Shown: one piece after another, positions 1-6,277 of the stretch
Layout: each line of letters begins with the position of its first letter
Numbering within the stretch: the stretch's first letter is position 1
From: CAZKFH01 sp050693165
GTDB taxonomy: Bacteria > Actinomycetota > UBA4738 > CALAEC01
Direction of reading: 5' to 3'
DNA: 17,783 nucleotides
Assembly (NCBI GenBank): GCA_050693165.1
Contig: JBOGVX010000238.1
Coordinates: 1 to 17,783, forward strand
Translations under genes and position numbers: made by a program
The notes under the pieces: model-generated
Seen by the model: the letters and a program-made list of their open reading frames with translations, nothing else
Told to the model about the DNA's origin: nothing
The model's database searches: none

Positions 1-360
1 GATCTGGACCTTCGCCCATTCCTGCGCATCCCGACCGTGCAGCGTCGCCGGGCTTCCAGACTCGTCGAAGGTCAGGTTCAGGGTCGGCGCGTCCGTCGGA
101 TATCCCTCTATGTACTCGGAAGGATGCACGCCGACGCGATCGTCGTCTGGAGGAAGGCGGAAGTCCTCGTGATAGGCGTTGATACCGCTGTCGACCGCGG
201 CGATGACCACGAAAGGCCGGTGTCGAAGCCGGAACACCTTGCACTCGTGCGAGGCGTACTCGAGAGCAGTGGGATCGTTACATGGCTCGGCGGCTGCGGC
301 GCCCTGCGCGGGCGCCAGAAGAGCCAGAGCTACAAGGATGCCAAGCTTGTGGCGTATCAG
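1..360 (-). CDS. Secreted subtilisin-like (S8) serine peptidase, N-terminal part
   Basis: The reading frame runs off the window edge, leaving 120 codons. It opens with a signal peptide: basic IRHK, a hydrophobic LGILVALALLAPA core, then small residues (QGAAAA) suited to cleavage. At about residues 54-65 comes AAVDSGINAYHEDF, the catalytic-Asp block (D-S/T-G) of subtilases in the form seen in secreted actinobacterial S8 proteins. The His and Ser blocks would lie outside the window. The start is unusual: no ATG, GTG or TTG lies between the in-frame upstream TGA and the signal peptide, while a CTG sits 6 nt after AGGAG, so CTG at 360 is taken as the start. The gene is divergent from the EamA exporter, with 120 bp between them. 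The family call rests on one motif plus the export signal. Predicted role: extracellular proteolysis, substrate unknown. Confidence 0.72.
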   Translation of the reverse strand, partial: MIRHKLGILVALALLAPAQGAAAAEPCNDPTALEYASHECKVFRLRHRPFVVIAAVDSGINAYHEDFRLPPDDDRVGVHPSEYIEGYPTDAPTLNLTFDESGSPATLHGRDAQEWAKVQI

Positions 361-468
361 GTCTGTCTCCTGGTGGACGGATATGGCCGGGCTTACCCAG
401 AAGGATTCGACCCTGCTTGCGCCGGTTCCTGCCCAGCAGCCTCAGTCCACGCCCCTCCTAGCCCCGTG

Positions 469-474
469 TAGATT
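469..474 (+). promoter_or_regulatory. Candidate -10 box TAGATT for leaderless EamA transcript
   Basis: TAGATT matches the actinobacterial TAnnnT -10 pattern and ends 6 nt before the GTG at 481. No ribosome site precedes that GTG, so the transcript could begin at or next to the start codon. The -35 region about 17 nt upstream (TCCACG) is poor, so this is a suggestion only. Confidence 0.3.
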
Positions 475-480
475 CGGCTC

Positions 481-1374
481 GTGCAGCAGCACGTCGAGAC
501 CCGCCGCGACCGGACCACCCTGGTGGCGTTCCTCGCGATGGTCGTCGGGATCGCCGGCAACATCACCGCCGTCAAGTACATAGCGCGCGAGGGAGATCTC
601 GACCCCATGTGGGCGGCCGGGTCGCGGTTCGTGCTGGCGGCGCTGATCTTCGCGGTGGCCGCACGGGTGCTCCACGCGCCGATGCCGCGCGGGCGCGCCC
701 TGGTCGGCGCCGTGCTCTACGGCGCGCTATCGATCGGCGCGTTCTTCGCCTTCGTGTACTGGGGTCTGCTGGAGGCGCCGGCGGGGCTCGCCGGCGTGGT
801 CCTCGCCACCGGACCGCTGCTCACGTTCCTCTTCGCGCTGGCTCATGGCCAGGAGCGGTTCCGCTGGGCCAGCATGATCGGCGCAGCGATCGTCCTGGCC
901 GGTACCGCCTTGATCTTCAGCGTGAGCGCCGGCGAGGGCACGCCCGTCCTTTCCCTTCTGGCTATCCTCGCCGCCTCCGCCTGTGCGGCCGAAGGAACCG
1001 TCGTCGTGAAGGGCTTTCCTCAGGTGCATCCGGCCGCCAGGAACGCCATCGCCATGGCGGTCGGAGCGATGATGCTCCTCATTCTCATGCCGTTCTTCGG
1101 CGAGTCGTACGCGCTCCCCACGGCGACCTCGACGTGGGTGGCCCAGGCCTACCTGGTGACGTTCGGCACGGTCGGCGTGTTTGGGCTCTACCTGTTCGTT
1201 CTGAGCAGATGGTCGGCGAGCGCCACGTCGTACGAGTTCGTTCTCGCGCCGGTGGTGGGCATCGCACTGGCGGCGTGGCTGTTCGACGAGCGCATCACTC
1301 TGGGCTTCGTCATCGGGTCGATCCTCGTGCTGGTGGGCGTGTACCTGGGAGCGCTCCGTGCCGCTCGAGACTAG
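481..1374 (+). CDS. EamA/DMT-superfamily drug/metabolite exporter
   Basis: Integral membrane protein of 297 residues, the usual length for EamA transporters. It has about ten hydrophobic helices arranged as two inverted EamA repeats (roughly residues 12-145 and 155-292). The first repeat has the typical helix-1 ending (AGNITAVKYIA) and a DPMWAAGSRFVLAALIF segment. The second has TSYEFVLAPVVGIALAAWLFDERITLGFVIGSILVLVGVYLG, close to the classic 'P-v-a-x-l-x-a-x-l-f-g-E' helix pair. Members export amino acids, nucleosides, drugs or other small molecules, and the substrate cannot be read from sequence. The GTG start lacks a Shine-Dalgarno and may be leaderless; GTG at 523 or ATG at 538 are alternatives that would trim the cytoplasmic N-terminus. 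It is divergent from the S8 protease gene and convergent with the cupin gene. Confidence 0.88.
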   Translation: MQQHVETRRDRTTLVAFLAMVVGIAGNITAVKYIAREGDLDPMWAAGSRFVLAALIFAVAARVLHAPMPRGRALVGAVLYGALSIGAFFAFVYWGLLEAPAGLAGVVLATGPLLTFLFALAHGQERFRWASMIGAAIVLAGTALIFSVSAGEGTPVLSLLAILAASACAAEGTVVVKGFPQVHPAARNAIAMAVGAMMLLILMPFFGESYALPTATSTWVAQAYLVTFGTVGVFGLYLFVLSRWSASATSYEFVLAPVVGIALAAWLFDERITLGFVIGSILVLVGVYLGALRAARD

Positions 1375-1420
1375 CTTCGGAACCCAGCGCGAGCGGAGCG
1401 CTCCCAGATGAGACCCGCGT

Positions 1421-1807
1421 TCAGCCTTGCGCGGCCTCGAGGTTCTTGGCCACGACCGCCATCGTCTGCGCGTACTCGTCGCTGGGGCTGAACTCGATGA
1501 TCTCGGTCCCCGGCAGTCCGACCTCTCCGGTGTGACCCGGGCCGACGTAGTAGGCCTCGCCTTCCTCGATCACCTCGTCTCCCTCGGGCCGATGAAGGGT
1601 GAAGCGCCCCTTGATCACGTAGCCCCAGTGGTGGCTCTGGCAGAGGTCGTCGGGCAGGCCCTTGTACATGGGCGTGAAGTCAGCCGCTTGCTCGAACGAC
1701 TCGAATCCCAGGACGTAGCCGTCCTCCTCGACGTAGCGGCCCTCGAATCCCGGCATGCTCTCGGTACGTGCTTCCCCCTGCTTCGACAGCTTCGCGATGG
1801 CTCCCAT
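1421..1807 (-). CDS. Small cupin-domain protein
   Basis: Single-domain protein of 128 residues. A SHHWGYVIKGRFTLHRP segment (about residues 58-74) resembles cupin motif 1, and EEGEAYYVGPGHTGEV (about 81-96) resembles motif 2, which typically gives a beta-barrel with a metal or ligand pocket. Only part of the usual HxH metal set is visible (adjacent His-His, then His in PGHTGEV), so metal binding is uncertain. The start is well supported: AAAGGAG lies about 7 nt upstream of ATG. It follows the SRPBCC gene by 16 nt on the same strand, suggesting co-transcription. Similar short cupins are often annotated only as 'cupin domain-containing', and no substrate can be proposed. Confidence 0.78.
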   Translation of the reverse strand: MGAIAKLSKQGEARTESMPGFEGRYVEEDGYVLGFESFEQAADFTPMYKGLPDDLCQSHHWGYVIKGRFTLHRPEGDEVIEEGEAYYVGPGHTGEVGLPGTEIIEFSPSDEYAQTMAVVAKNLEAAQG

Positions 1808-1823
1808 CTCTCTCTCCTTTCTC

Positions 1824-2393
1824 CTACCGCAGCCCCGACCGCTCTTCGGCCAGGGCCAGCAACCCGTCGAACCCGCGCCGCATGTACTTGGAGCTGAGTC
1901 GCTTGACCAGCTGCCGGACGCCGGGGGCGGACATCAGCCACGGCGCGCCCTCGAAGCGGGTGAGCTCCTGCGTGAACGTGACCGTGCAGCCCTCGCCCCG
2001 AGTGGCGATCTCGTAGCGGTTGACCGCAGTGATGTGCCACGGCCTAGAGCCGGGCTTGGCCTCGCGGACCCCTTCCGTGACGAACTCGAAGACCTCCGGC
2101 CGCGTCGCCTCGGTCACCACGGAGCGGTCCGACCACCGAGCGACCTTGCCGTCGGACCCGGTCGTGAGGAACTCGGTTCCCACGGTGGCCGGCCCTTCCG
2201 GGGCCCGCATGGTGAGCAACCGGGTCGTCTCGCCCTGCCGGTCGCCCGCCCAGTCCAGGTGGCTCTGAAGGTCCGCGAGCACGTCGTAGACGGCCTCGGC
2301 CGGCGCTTTCGTCGCGCCCTCGAAGCGAAGCATCGAGCTGGGCATGGATCGCCCCCGCCCTCGAGGCCTGACCTGCTCCTGTGTCCTTTCCAT
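1824..2393 (-). CDS. SRPBCC (START/polyketide cyclase-like) family protein
   Basis: 189-residue protein with a helix-grip fold signature. It begins with a strand (SSMLRFEGATKAPAEAVYDVLADLQSHLDW in pieces), where the A-P-A-E-A-V-Y-D-V-L-A-D pattern is typical of SRPBCC start helices. It ends with a long C-terminal helix (APGVRQLVKRLSSKYMRRGFDGLLALAEE). These proteins form a hydrophobic pocket for lipids or polyketides and are usually cytoplasmic. The start chosen is ATG at 2393 because AGAGGAGG lies just ahead of it. ATG at 2408 has no ribosome site, and ATG at 2345 would remove a basic low-complexity leader (RPRGRGRS) without harming the fold. It is followed 16 nt later by the cupin gene, so the two probably form an operon. 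Ligand unknown. Confidence 0.8.
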   Translation of the reverse strand: MERTQEQVRPRGRGRSMPSSMLRFEGATKAPAEAVYDVLADLQSHLDWAGDRQGETTRLLTMRAPEGPATVGTEFLTTGSDGKVARWSDRSVVTEATRPEVFEFVTEGVREAKPGSRPWHITAVNRYEIATRGEGCTVTFTQELTRFEGAPWLMSAPGVRQLVKRLSSKYMRRGFDGLLALAEERSGLR

Positions 2394-2474
2394 CTCGCCT
2401 CCTCTCATCGAGAGAAGGCTGACAGAGCGGGCTCGGATGAGGATCGGAAGGATTACCGATTTCCGCGCTGAGAC

Positions 2475-4115
2475 TTAGCTGGGTGCGTCTTCGAGATATC
2501 GCTGGGCGAGGCCGGCGGCCTCGGTGCGGTTCCTGATGCCGAGCTTGGCGAAGATGTTGCCGACGTGCGTCGCCACCGTCTTCGTGCTGATGTAGAGGCG
2601 CGCGGCTATCTCGGCGTTCGTGAGACCCTCGCCGAGAAGGCGAAGGACCTCGAGCTCCCTCTTGCTGAGATCCCCGAAACCCTTTGGGCCGGTTCGGCCC
2701 GCCACGCCTAGGGAGCGGAGGAAGGAGGCCGCATCGTCGGCATCCCTGGTCGCGCCGATCTCGTCGAAGGCTCGCAGCGCCTGTCTTGCCTCCTCGATCG
2801 CCGAGTCCCGGTCCTCTCCCACCAAGGCCCTTGCCGTCGCGAAGTGAACCCTGGCCGCGGAGTGGGGCATGTGCAGACGGACGAACAGGCTGAGAGCTCG
2901 CCCCAGGTGGTCACGTGCGCTCTGAATTTCCGAGGGCGCCGCGGCTGTCGAACCGAGCGCCAGCTCCGCCTCGGCCTCCGCTCGCGGCTCGCCGGAGCGC
3001 TTCGCCACGTCGGCCAGCGCCTCGGCCGTCTCGGCAGCGCCCGGCAGATCCGGCTGCGCGAGCTGAACCTCCACGAGCTGCGCCAGTAGCGGAACCGCCA
3101 TCAGGCTCGTTCGCCCGATCTCGTTCAGCCGCCGGTGCAACCGGGCGGCAGCGAGCGCGGTCTGCCCGCGCGCCATATGCAGCGCGACCATCGGCTGGAC
3201 GGCTTCGGGTAGGTCCTCGAAGCCTCGTAGAAGCTGCTCGGCTTCCTCCAGCCGGCCCTGCGAAACGCGGAACTGCGCGAGCCTGGTCGCCGGATGGACG
3301 CACCTGGACTTCTGGCCGTTGCTCTTCAGCTGGTGGAGAGTCCTCGTGAGCCAGCCCTCTCCCTCCTCCCACTGACCGGACGCGCGGAGTATCTCTGCAC
3401 AGCACGTCCCGCAGAACGTGAGGAGGTCCGGATGGCGGTACCGCTGCATCCAGCCCATGATCGCGGCCGTCCACTGCTCGAACCTGCCCACGTCGAGGGT
3501 GATCTCGCTCGCCAGCGTCGCCGCGCAATACAGATCGCCGATGGTTCGAAGATCGCTCGATTCACCGGCCATGCTCGCCGCGATCCCGGCGTCGAACCTC
3601 GTCATGCCTTCCTCGATCCGACCGAGGGCGATCTCCGCGAGCCCGACTCGCCCCAGGGCGCCCAGCTCGAGATCGGAGTCACCCGCGCGCTGCGCGATCT
3701 CGAGTGCTCGCCGGGCGTGCTCGTGGGCTTCCTCGGGATCGACGGCGCGCTCGGACTCGACGAGCTCGATCCAGCCCCACTGGATCGAGTCCCGGTTTTC
3801 CGCGATCAGATCTCGGGCTCGAGCCAGCCAGCCATTCGCCAGAGCGTGGTTGCCGAGAGCATCCGAGTGCTCGCGTGAGAGCAGCAGCGCGATGTGAGCT
3901 GCATCCTCGTTCGACCCGGCGCGTTTGTACCCGGCGTAGGAGCTTTCCCAGGCCTCAACCGCGCCGGGGATATCGGACATCCACCAACGAGCCCGACCGA
4001 GACCGTCGAGCCCCTCGGGACTGTCGCCGGCGGTGGTGAAGAGCTCTGCGGCCTCGTCCCACTTCGCCTCGGACAACGCGGCTCGACCTCGGTCAAGCGC
4101 CTTCTCAGCCGTCAC
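2475..4115 (-). CDS. LuxR-family transcriptional regulator with TPR-like sensor region
   Basis: 546-residue cytoplasmic regulator. Residues about 1-470 are Ala/Leu/Glu-rich helical hairpins resembling tetratricopeptide repeats (for example AALSEAKWDEAAELFTTA near the start, RLEEAEQLLRGFEDL mid-protein). Residues about 475-540 are a LuxR C-terminal helix-turn-helix: LSKRELEVLRLLGEGLTNAEIA, then LYISTKTVATHVGNIFAKLG, with the diagnostic 'T..EIA..L.iS..TV..H...I..KL' pattern. No AAA/NACHT ATPase or receiver domain is visible, so this is the short MalT-like class without a nucleotide switch. The start is GTG at 4115, 14 nt after the RibD_C-like gene, with only GAGG as a weak ribosome site. It probably belongs to the 1.4-4.7 kb cluster and may regulate it. 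A homologous but broken copy lies at 11093-11881 on the other strand. Confidence 0.88.
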   Translation of the reverse strand: MTAEKALDRGRAALSEAKWDEAAELFTTAGDSPEGLDGLGRARWWMSDIPGAVEAWESSYAGYKRAGSNEDAAHIALLLSREHSDALGNHALANGWLARARDLIAENRDSIQWGWIELVESERAVDPEEAHEHARRALEIAQRAGDSDLELGALGRVGLAEIALGRIEEGMTRFDAGIAASMAGESSDLRTIGDLYCAATLASEITLDVGRFEQWTAAIMGWMQRYRHPDLLTFCGTCCAEILRASGQWEEGEGWLTRTLHQLKSNGQKSRCVHPATRLAQFRVSQGRLEEAEQLLRGFEDLPEAVQPMVALHMARGQTALAAARLHRRLNEIGRTSLMAVPLLAQLVEVQLAQPDLPGAAETAEALADVAKRSGEPRAEAEAELALGSTAAAPSEIQSARDHLGRALSLFVRLHMPHSAARVHFATARALVGEDRDSAIEEARQALRAFDEIGATRDADDAASFLRSLGVAGRTGPKGFGDLSKRELEVLRLLGEGLTNAEIAARLYISTKTVATHVGNIFAKLGIRNRTEAAGLAQRYLEDAPS

Positions 4116-4129
4116 GGCTTCATGATGCC

Positions 4130-4726
4130 TCAGCCCAGGACGCGATACGTGATGTGCGTCGCGTACGGCGACTCGAGCCTGTTCACGTGCTCGAGGTACA
4201 GGGACTCCTCGAAGCCGTCGAACAGTCGCTTACCGCCGCCGAGGATGACCGGCGCGATCGAGATCGACAGCTCGTCGACGAGCCCCGCCCGCAGGGCCTG
4301 ACGGATCACGTCCGCGCCGCCCATGATCATCACGTCCTTCTCGCCCGCCGCCTCGCGAGCCTGGGCGATCGCTTCGGCCACGCCGTTGACGAACGTGAAG
4401 CCCTCGGGGGCGTGCTCGGTTCGGTGTGTGACGATGAAGAAGGGGACGTCGAATGGGTTGCTGCGGCCCCAACCCCCCTCGTACGCGTTGTCGAACGTAG
4501 TGCGGCCCCCGACGATCGCGCCGCCGCGAGAGATCCCCTGGTCGAGGAACTCCTTGTCGACGCCGGTCGCCCGGCCTATCGGCCCATCCTTGGGGCCCCA
4601 CGGGCCGCCGAAGGCCCAGTAATGGAGTCGCTCGCCGTCCTCGCCAAGACCCAGGTCGGGCCCGTCGTTGGGCCCGGCGATGTACCCGTCCAGAGAGGTC
4701 GTGATTCCGGCGGCTACTTTGGTCAT
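4130..4726 (-). CDS. Dihydrofolate reductase-family (RibD C-terminal-like) protein
   Basis: 198-residue cytoplasmic protein of the RibD_C/DHFR-like fold. The N-terminal strand KVAAGITTSLDGYIAGPND is the family hallmark (SlDG-i-a). IVGGRTTFDNAYEGGWG and the C-terminal MIMGGADVIRQALRAGLVDEL and SIAPVILGGGKRLFDGF blocks match the NADPH-binding and closing segments. In RibD the domain reduces a pyrimidine intermediate of riboflavin synthesis. Stand-alone relatives like this one, with no deaminase domain, have unknown or varied substrates and are not essential DHFR. AGGAGGAG sits 4 nt ahead of ATG. Its stop lies 14 nt before the LuxR-type regulator, suggesting they are co-transcribed. A relic of a different member of this family is at 6132-6266. 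Confidence 0.87.
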   Translation of the reverse strand: MTKVAAGITTSLDGYIAGPNDGPDLGLGEDGERLHYWAFGGPWGPKDGPIGRATGVDKEFLDQGISRGGAIVGGRTTFDNAYEGGWGRSNPFDVPFFIVTHRTEHAPEGFTFVNGVAEAIAQAREAAGEKDVMIMGGADVIRQALRAGLVDELSISIAPVILGGGKRLFDGFEESLYLEHVNRLESPYATHITYRVLG

Positions 4727-4750
4727 CCGTCTCCTCCTCGCTCGTCGTCA

Positions 4751-4762
4751 TCTTCATGAAGA
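4751..4762. promoter_or_regulatory. 12-bp perfect palindrome, possible operator
   Basis: TCTTCATGAAGA reads the same on both strands and lies 25 nt upstream of the start of the RibD_C-like gene. A perfect palindrome in this leader could bind a dimeric regulator. At 12 bp chance cannot be excluded, and no second copy was noticed. Confidence 0.25.
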
Positions 4763-4791
4763 CTGCTTGGAGGATGCAAGTAATCGGTTGG

Positions 4792-5034
4792 TCAGCCCAG
4801 GTAACCCTCTACGGTCTCCGGATCCCGGATGCTCGCCTCATCCGGATCGAGCCCCGCGTCCTTCCGAGCCCGGCGCTGGCGCAGTAGGTCCCAGCATTGG
4901 TCCAGGGTTACCTCGATGTGCTTCAACCGCTCTCGATCACCCTCCGTCGCCTGTGCACGCGACTCCTTATCGAAGAGCTCATGCTCTTCACGGGCGAGAT
5001 CATCGATCTGCTGCTTGATGTCCTGGTCATCCAT
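4792..5034 (-). CDS. DUF2630 family protein
   Basis: Small soluble, highly charged protein of 80 residues, the normal size for DUF2630. The N-terminal half is helical (MDDQDIKQQIDDLAREEHEL). The C-terminal half carries the family signature LDQCWDLLRQRRARKDAGLD, then DPETVEGYLG at the end. The function of the family is unknown, and it is mostly found in Actinomycetota. The open frame extends upstream to 5169, but homologues begin at MDDQ, so ATG at 5034 is chosen (or the adjacent GTG at 5037). A GGGGG run about 8 nt upstream can act as ribosome site. It lies 65 nt ahead of the RibD_C-like gene on the same strand and is divergent from the cupin gene at 5207. Confidence 0.85.
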   Translation of the reverse strand: MDDQDIKQQIDDLAREEHELFDKESRAQATEGDRERLKHIEVTLDQCWDLLRQRRARKDAGLDPDEASIRDPETVEGYLG

Positions 5035-5206
5035 CACGTACCCCCAATCGGGCGATCGACACTCGTTCGCAACTCGTGTCCGGGTCTGCCTATTCCCGCC
5101 GCCGGGCCTCCGTCTGATCCCTCCGCTTAACGCCCAGTCAGGCTTCCGTGTGTTCCAATCCCTCCACAAGCACGGTCCTGGCCGCCGTCTCTAGGAGGTG
5201 CATGCG

Positions 5207-5629
5207 ATGGACAGCGTAATCGTGGTCCACCCCGGGGGAGGCGAATCGATCTCAAACGGCACCTCGGTTCGCCATGTGAAGGTGGACGTCGAGACCCTGC
5301 ACGTCACCGAGTACTCGGTGCAGGCGGCTCCGATGGGCGTCCTCCACACGCACGAACGTCACGCGGATGCCTTCTACGTGCTCGAGGGTGAGCTCGAGGT
5401 CGCGATATCGGAGGACGAGTCCGTGCGGCTGGGTCCGGGCGGGTTCGCGGTGGCCCCGCCGGGTGCAGTCCATGCATTCGGCGTCCGGGAGAGCGCGCGC
5501 TTCCTCAACATCCACGCACCCGGCATGAACTTCGCCGAGTACCTGCACGAGATCGTCGCGCTCTCGGAGAAGGGCGAGCAGCCGGGCCCCGAGCTCTTCG
5601 AGCGCTACGACATGCACGTTCTCGAGTGA
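5207..5629 (+). CDS. Cupin-domain protein
   Basis: 140-residue cytoplasmic beta-barrel protein. Cupin motif 1 is clear: HTHERHADAFYVLEGELEV (about residues 47-65), with two metal-type His but Asp/Ala where the usual Glu sits. Motif 2 is GPGGFAVAPPGAVHAFGV (about 76-93), including the expected P-G-x-x-H. A helical C-terminal extension (FAEYLHEIVALSEKGE) follows. ATG at 5207 is chosen because AGGAGGTG lies about 6 nt before it; a GTG at 5198 in the same frame is part of that ribosome site. It is divergent from DUF2630 with about 170 bp between them, and convergent with the small membrane protein 16 bp downstream. Substrate unknown; such cupins are often binding proteins or small dioxygenases. 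Confidence 0.85.
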   Translation: MDSVIVVHPGGGESISNGTSVRHVKVDVETLHVTEYSVQAAPMGVLHTHERHADAFYVLEGELEVAISEDESVRLGPGGFAVAPPGAVHAFGVRESARFLNIHAPGMNFAEYLHEIVALSEKGEQPGPELFERYDMHVLE

Positions 5630-5645
5630 TCGCGAACGCCGCGGA

Positions 5646-6029
5646 CTAGCCGGACCGCGCGACCAGAAAGGTGAGCAGCGCGAGGATCGCTGCGCTGGGA
5701 GTCTGCACCAAGCGCTCGAGCTTGCTCCGAGACGCGAGGTTCATGAGCGTTCCGAGTACCAGCATGCCGAACAGCACCCACGTCCCCCACCTGGAAACGC
5801 TGAGAGGTATCGGCGACCAGTCCTGGCCGGCCCGAGCGAGCACAACGAGAGCAGCCAGGATCCAGAAGATCGCCGCGAAACCGCTCGCGATCCTCAGTCC
5901 GCGAGGCAACCGCTCATGAGTGCCTCCCCAAGCGGCTCGACCCCACGGCGCGCCCAACGCAAGCGCAACCTGAAAGGCGGCGACCAGCGTGAAGCCGATC
6001 GCCGCCACACAACCCAATGTGCCAGTCAG
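5646..6029 (-). CDS. Small four-helix integral membrane protein, unknown function
   Basis: 127 residues with four predicted membrane segments: CVAAIGFTLVAAFQVALALG, then a loop with PWGRAAWGG; IASGFAAIFWILAALVVLA; WGTWVLFGMLVLGTLMNLA; and SAAILALLTFLVAR. I do not recognise a characterised family, although short actinobacterial membrane proteins of this layout are common. The start is taken as CTG at 6029 because AGGAG lies 7 nt upstream. The frame is open back to a GTG at 6083, but that GTG has no ribosome site and would add a polar leader overlapping the pirin-like relic. TTG at 6017 or GTG at 6008 are too far from AGGAG. Convergent with the cupin gene. Confidence 0.65.
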   Translation of the reverse strand: MTGTLGCVAAIGFTLVAAFQVALALGAPWGRAAWGGTHERLPRGLRIASGFAAIFWILAALVVLARAGQDWSPIPLSVSRWGTWVLFGMLVLGTLMNLASRSKLERLVQTPSAAILALLTFLVARSG

Positions 6030-6045
6030 CGCAGGACTCCTCGGT

Positions 6046-6130
6046 CTAGTCCACGAACGGTCCGTTGAACACGGGGACCTCACCGTACGGCTTCCCCGCC
6101 ATGATCATGAATCGGGTGCCCGGGGTGGCA
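6046..6130 (-). pseudogene. Relic: C-terminal tail of a pirin-like protein
   Basis: About 27 codons on the minus strand, open only after an in-frame TGA, read ATPGTRFMIMAGKPYG, then EVPVFNGPFVD and a stop. The pattern 'G-a-r-f-m-l-l-A-G-k-P-x-x-E-p-v-x-x-x-G-P-F-V' resembles the C-terminal end of pirin/quercetinase-type bicupins (normally 230-300 residues). Everything upstream is missing, and the sequence switches directly to a fragment of another gene on the opposite strand. No start or ribosome site is present, so it is non-functional. Assignment is by eye from a short segment. Confidence 0.4.
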
Positions 6131-6131
6131 T

Positions 6132-6266
6132 CACATCCTCATCGGCGGGCCCGACCTCGCCGCTCAGGCGAACGAGGACGAGCTCGTCGACGAATACCAC
6201 CTCTTCATCGCCCCGATCGTCGTGGGAGGCGGCAAGAAGAACCTCCCCAACGACGTCCGAGTGGAC
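6132..6266 (+). pseudogene. Relic: internal fragment of a RibD_C/DHFR-family gene
   Basis: On the plus strand, one frame after a TGA at 6108 reads HILIGGPDLAAQANEDELVD, then EYHLFIAPIVVGGGKKNLP. It matches the C-terminal half of RibD_C-fold proteins (i-x-i-G-G-x-d-l-a-x-q-a ... l-v-D-E-y ... a-P-v-v-l-G-G-G-k). The N-terminal two thirds and the end are absent, and the frame then runs into the antisense of the phosphoesterase tail. It resembles the intact gene at 4130-4726 only at family level (IGGPDLAAQA versus MGGADVIRQA), so it is not a recent copy of it. No start codon with a ribosome site; judged dead. Confidence 0.7.
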
Positions 6267-6277
6267 CCGGAGCAGCG

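Noticed and set aside
609..1535. Open frame of 308 codons overlapping the EamA gene
   Set aside because: Arg/Gly-rich shadow of the exporter, which has clear membrane helices in its own frame.
5198..5206. GTG as start of the cupin gene
   Set aside because: This GTG is part of the AGGAGGTG ribosome site for the ATG at 5207.
5035..5206. Upstream extension of the DUF2630 protein to 5169, or a small gene in this gap
   Set aside because: The added residues are basic and unlike the family, which begins at MDDQ. The gap more likely holds divergent promoters, though none could be placed.
4130..6266. The RibD_C-like relic as a recent duplicate of the intact gene at 4130-4726
   Set aside because: Shared residues are limited to family-wide positions, so they are different subfamilies rather than recent copies.
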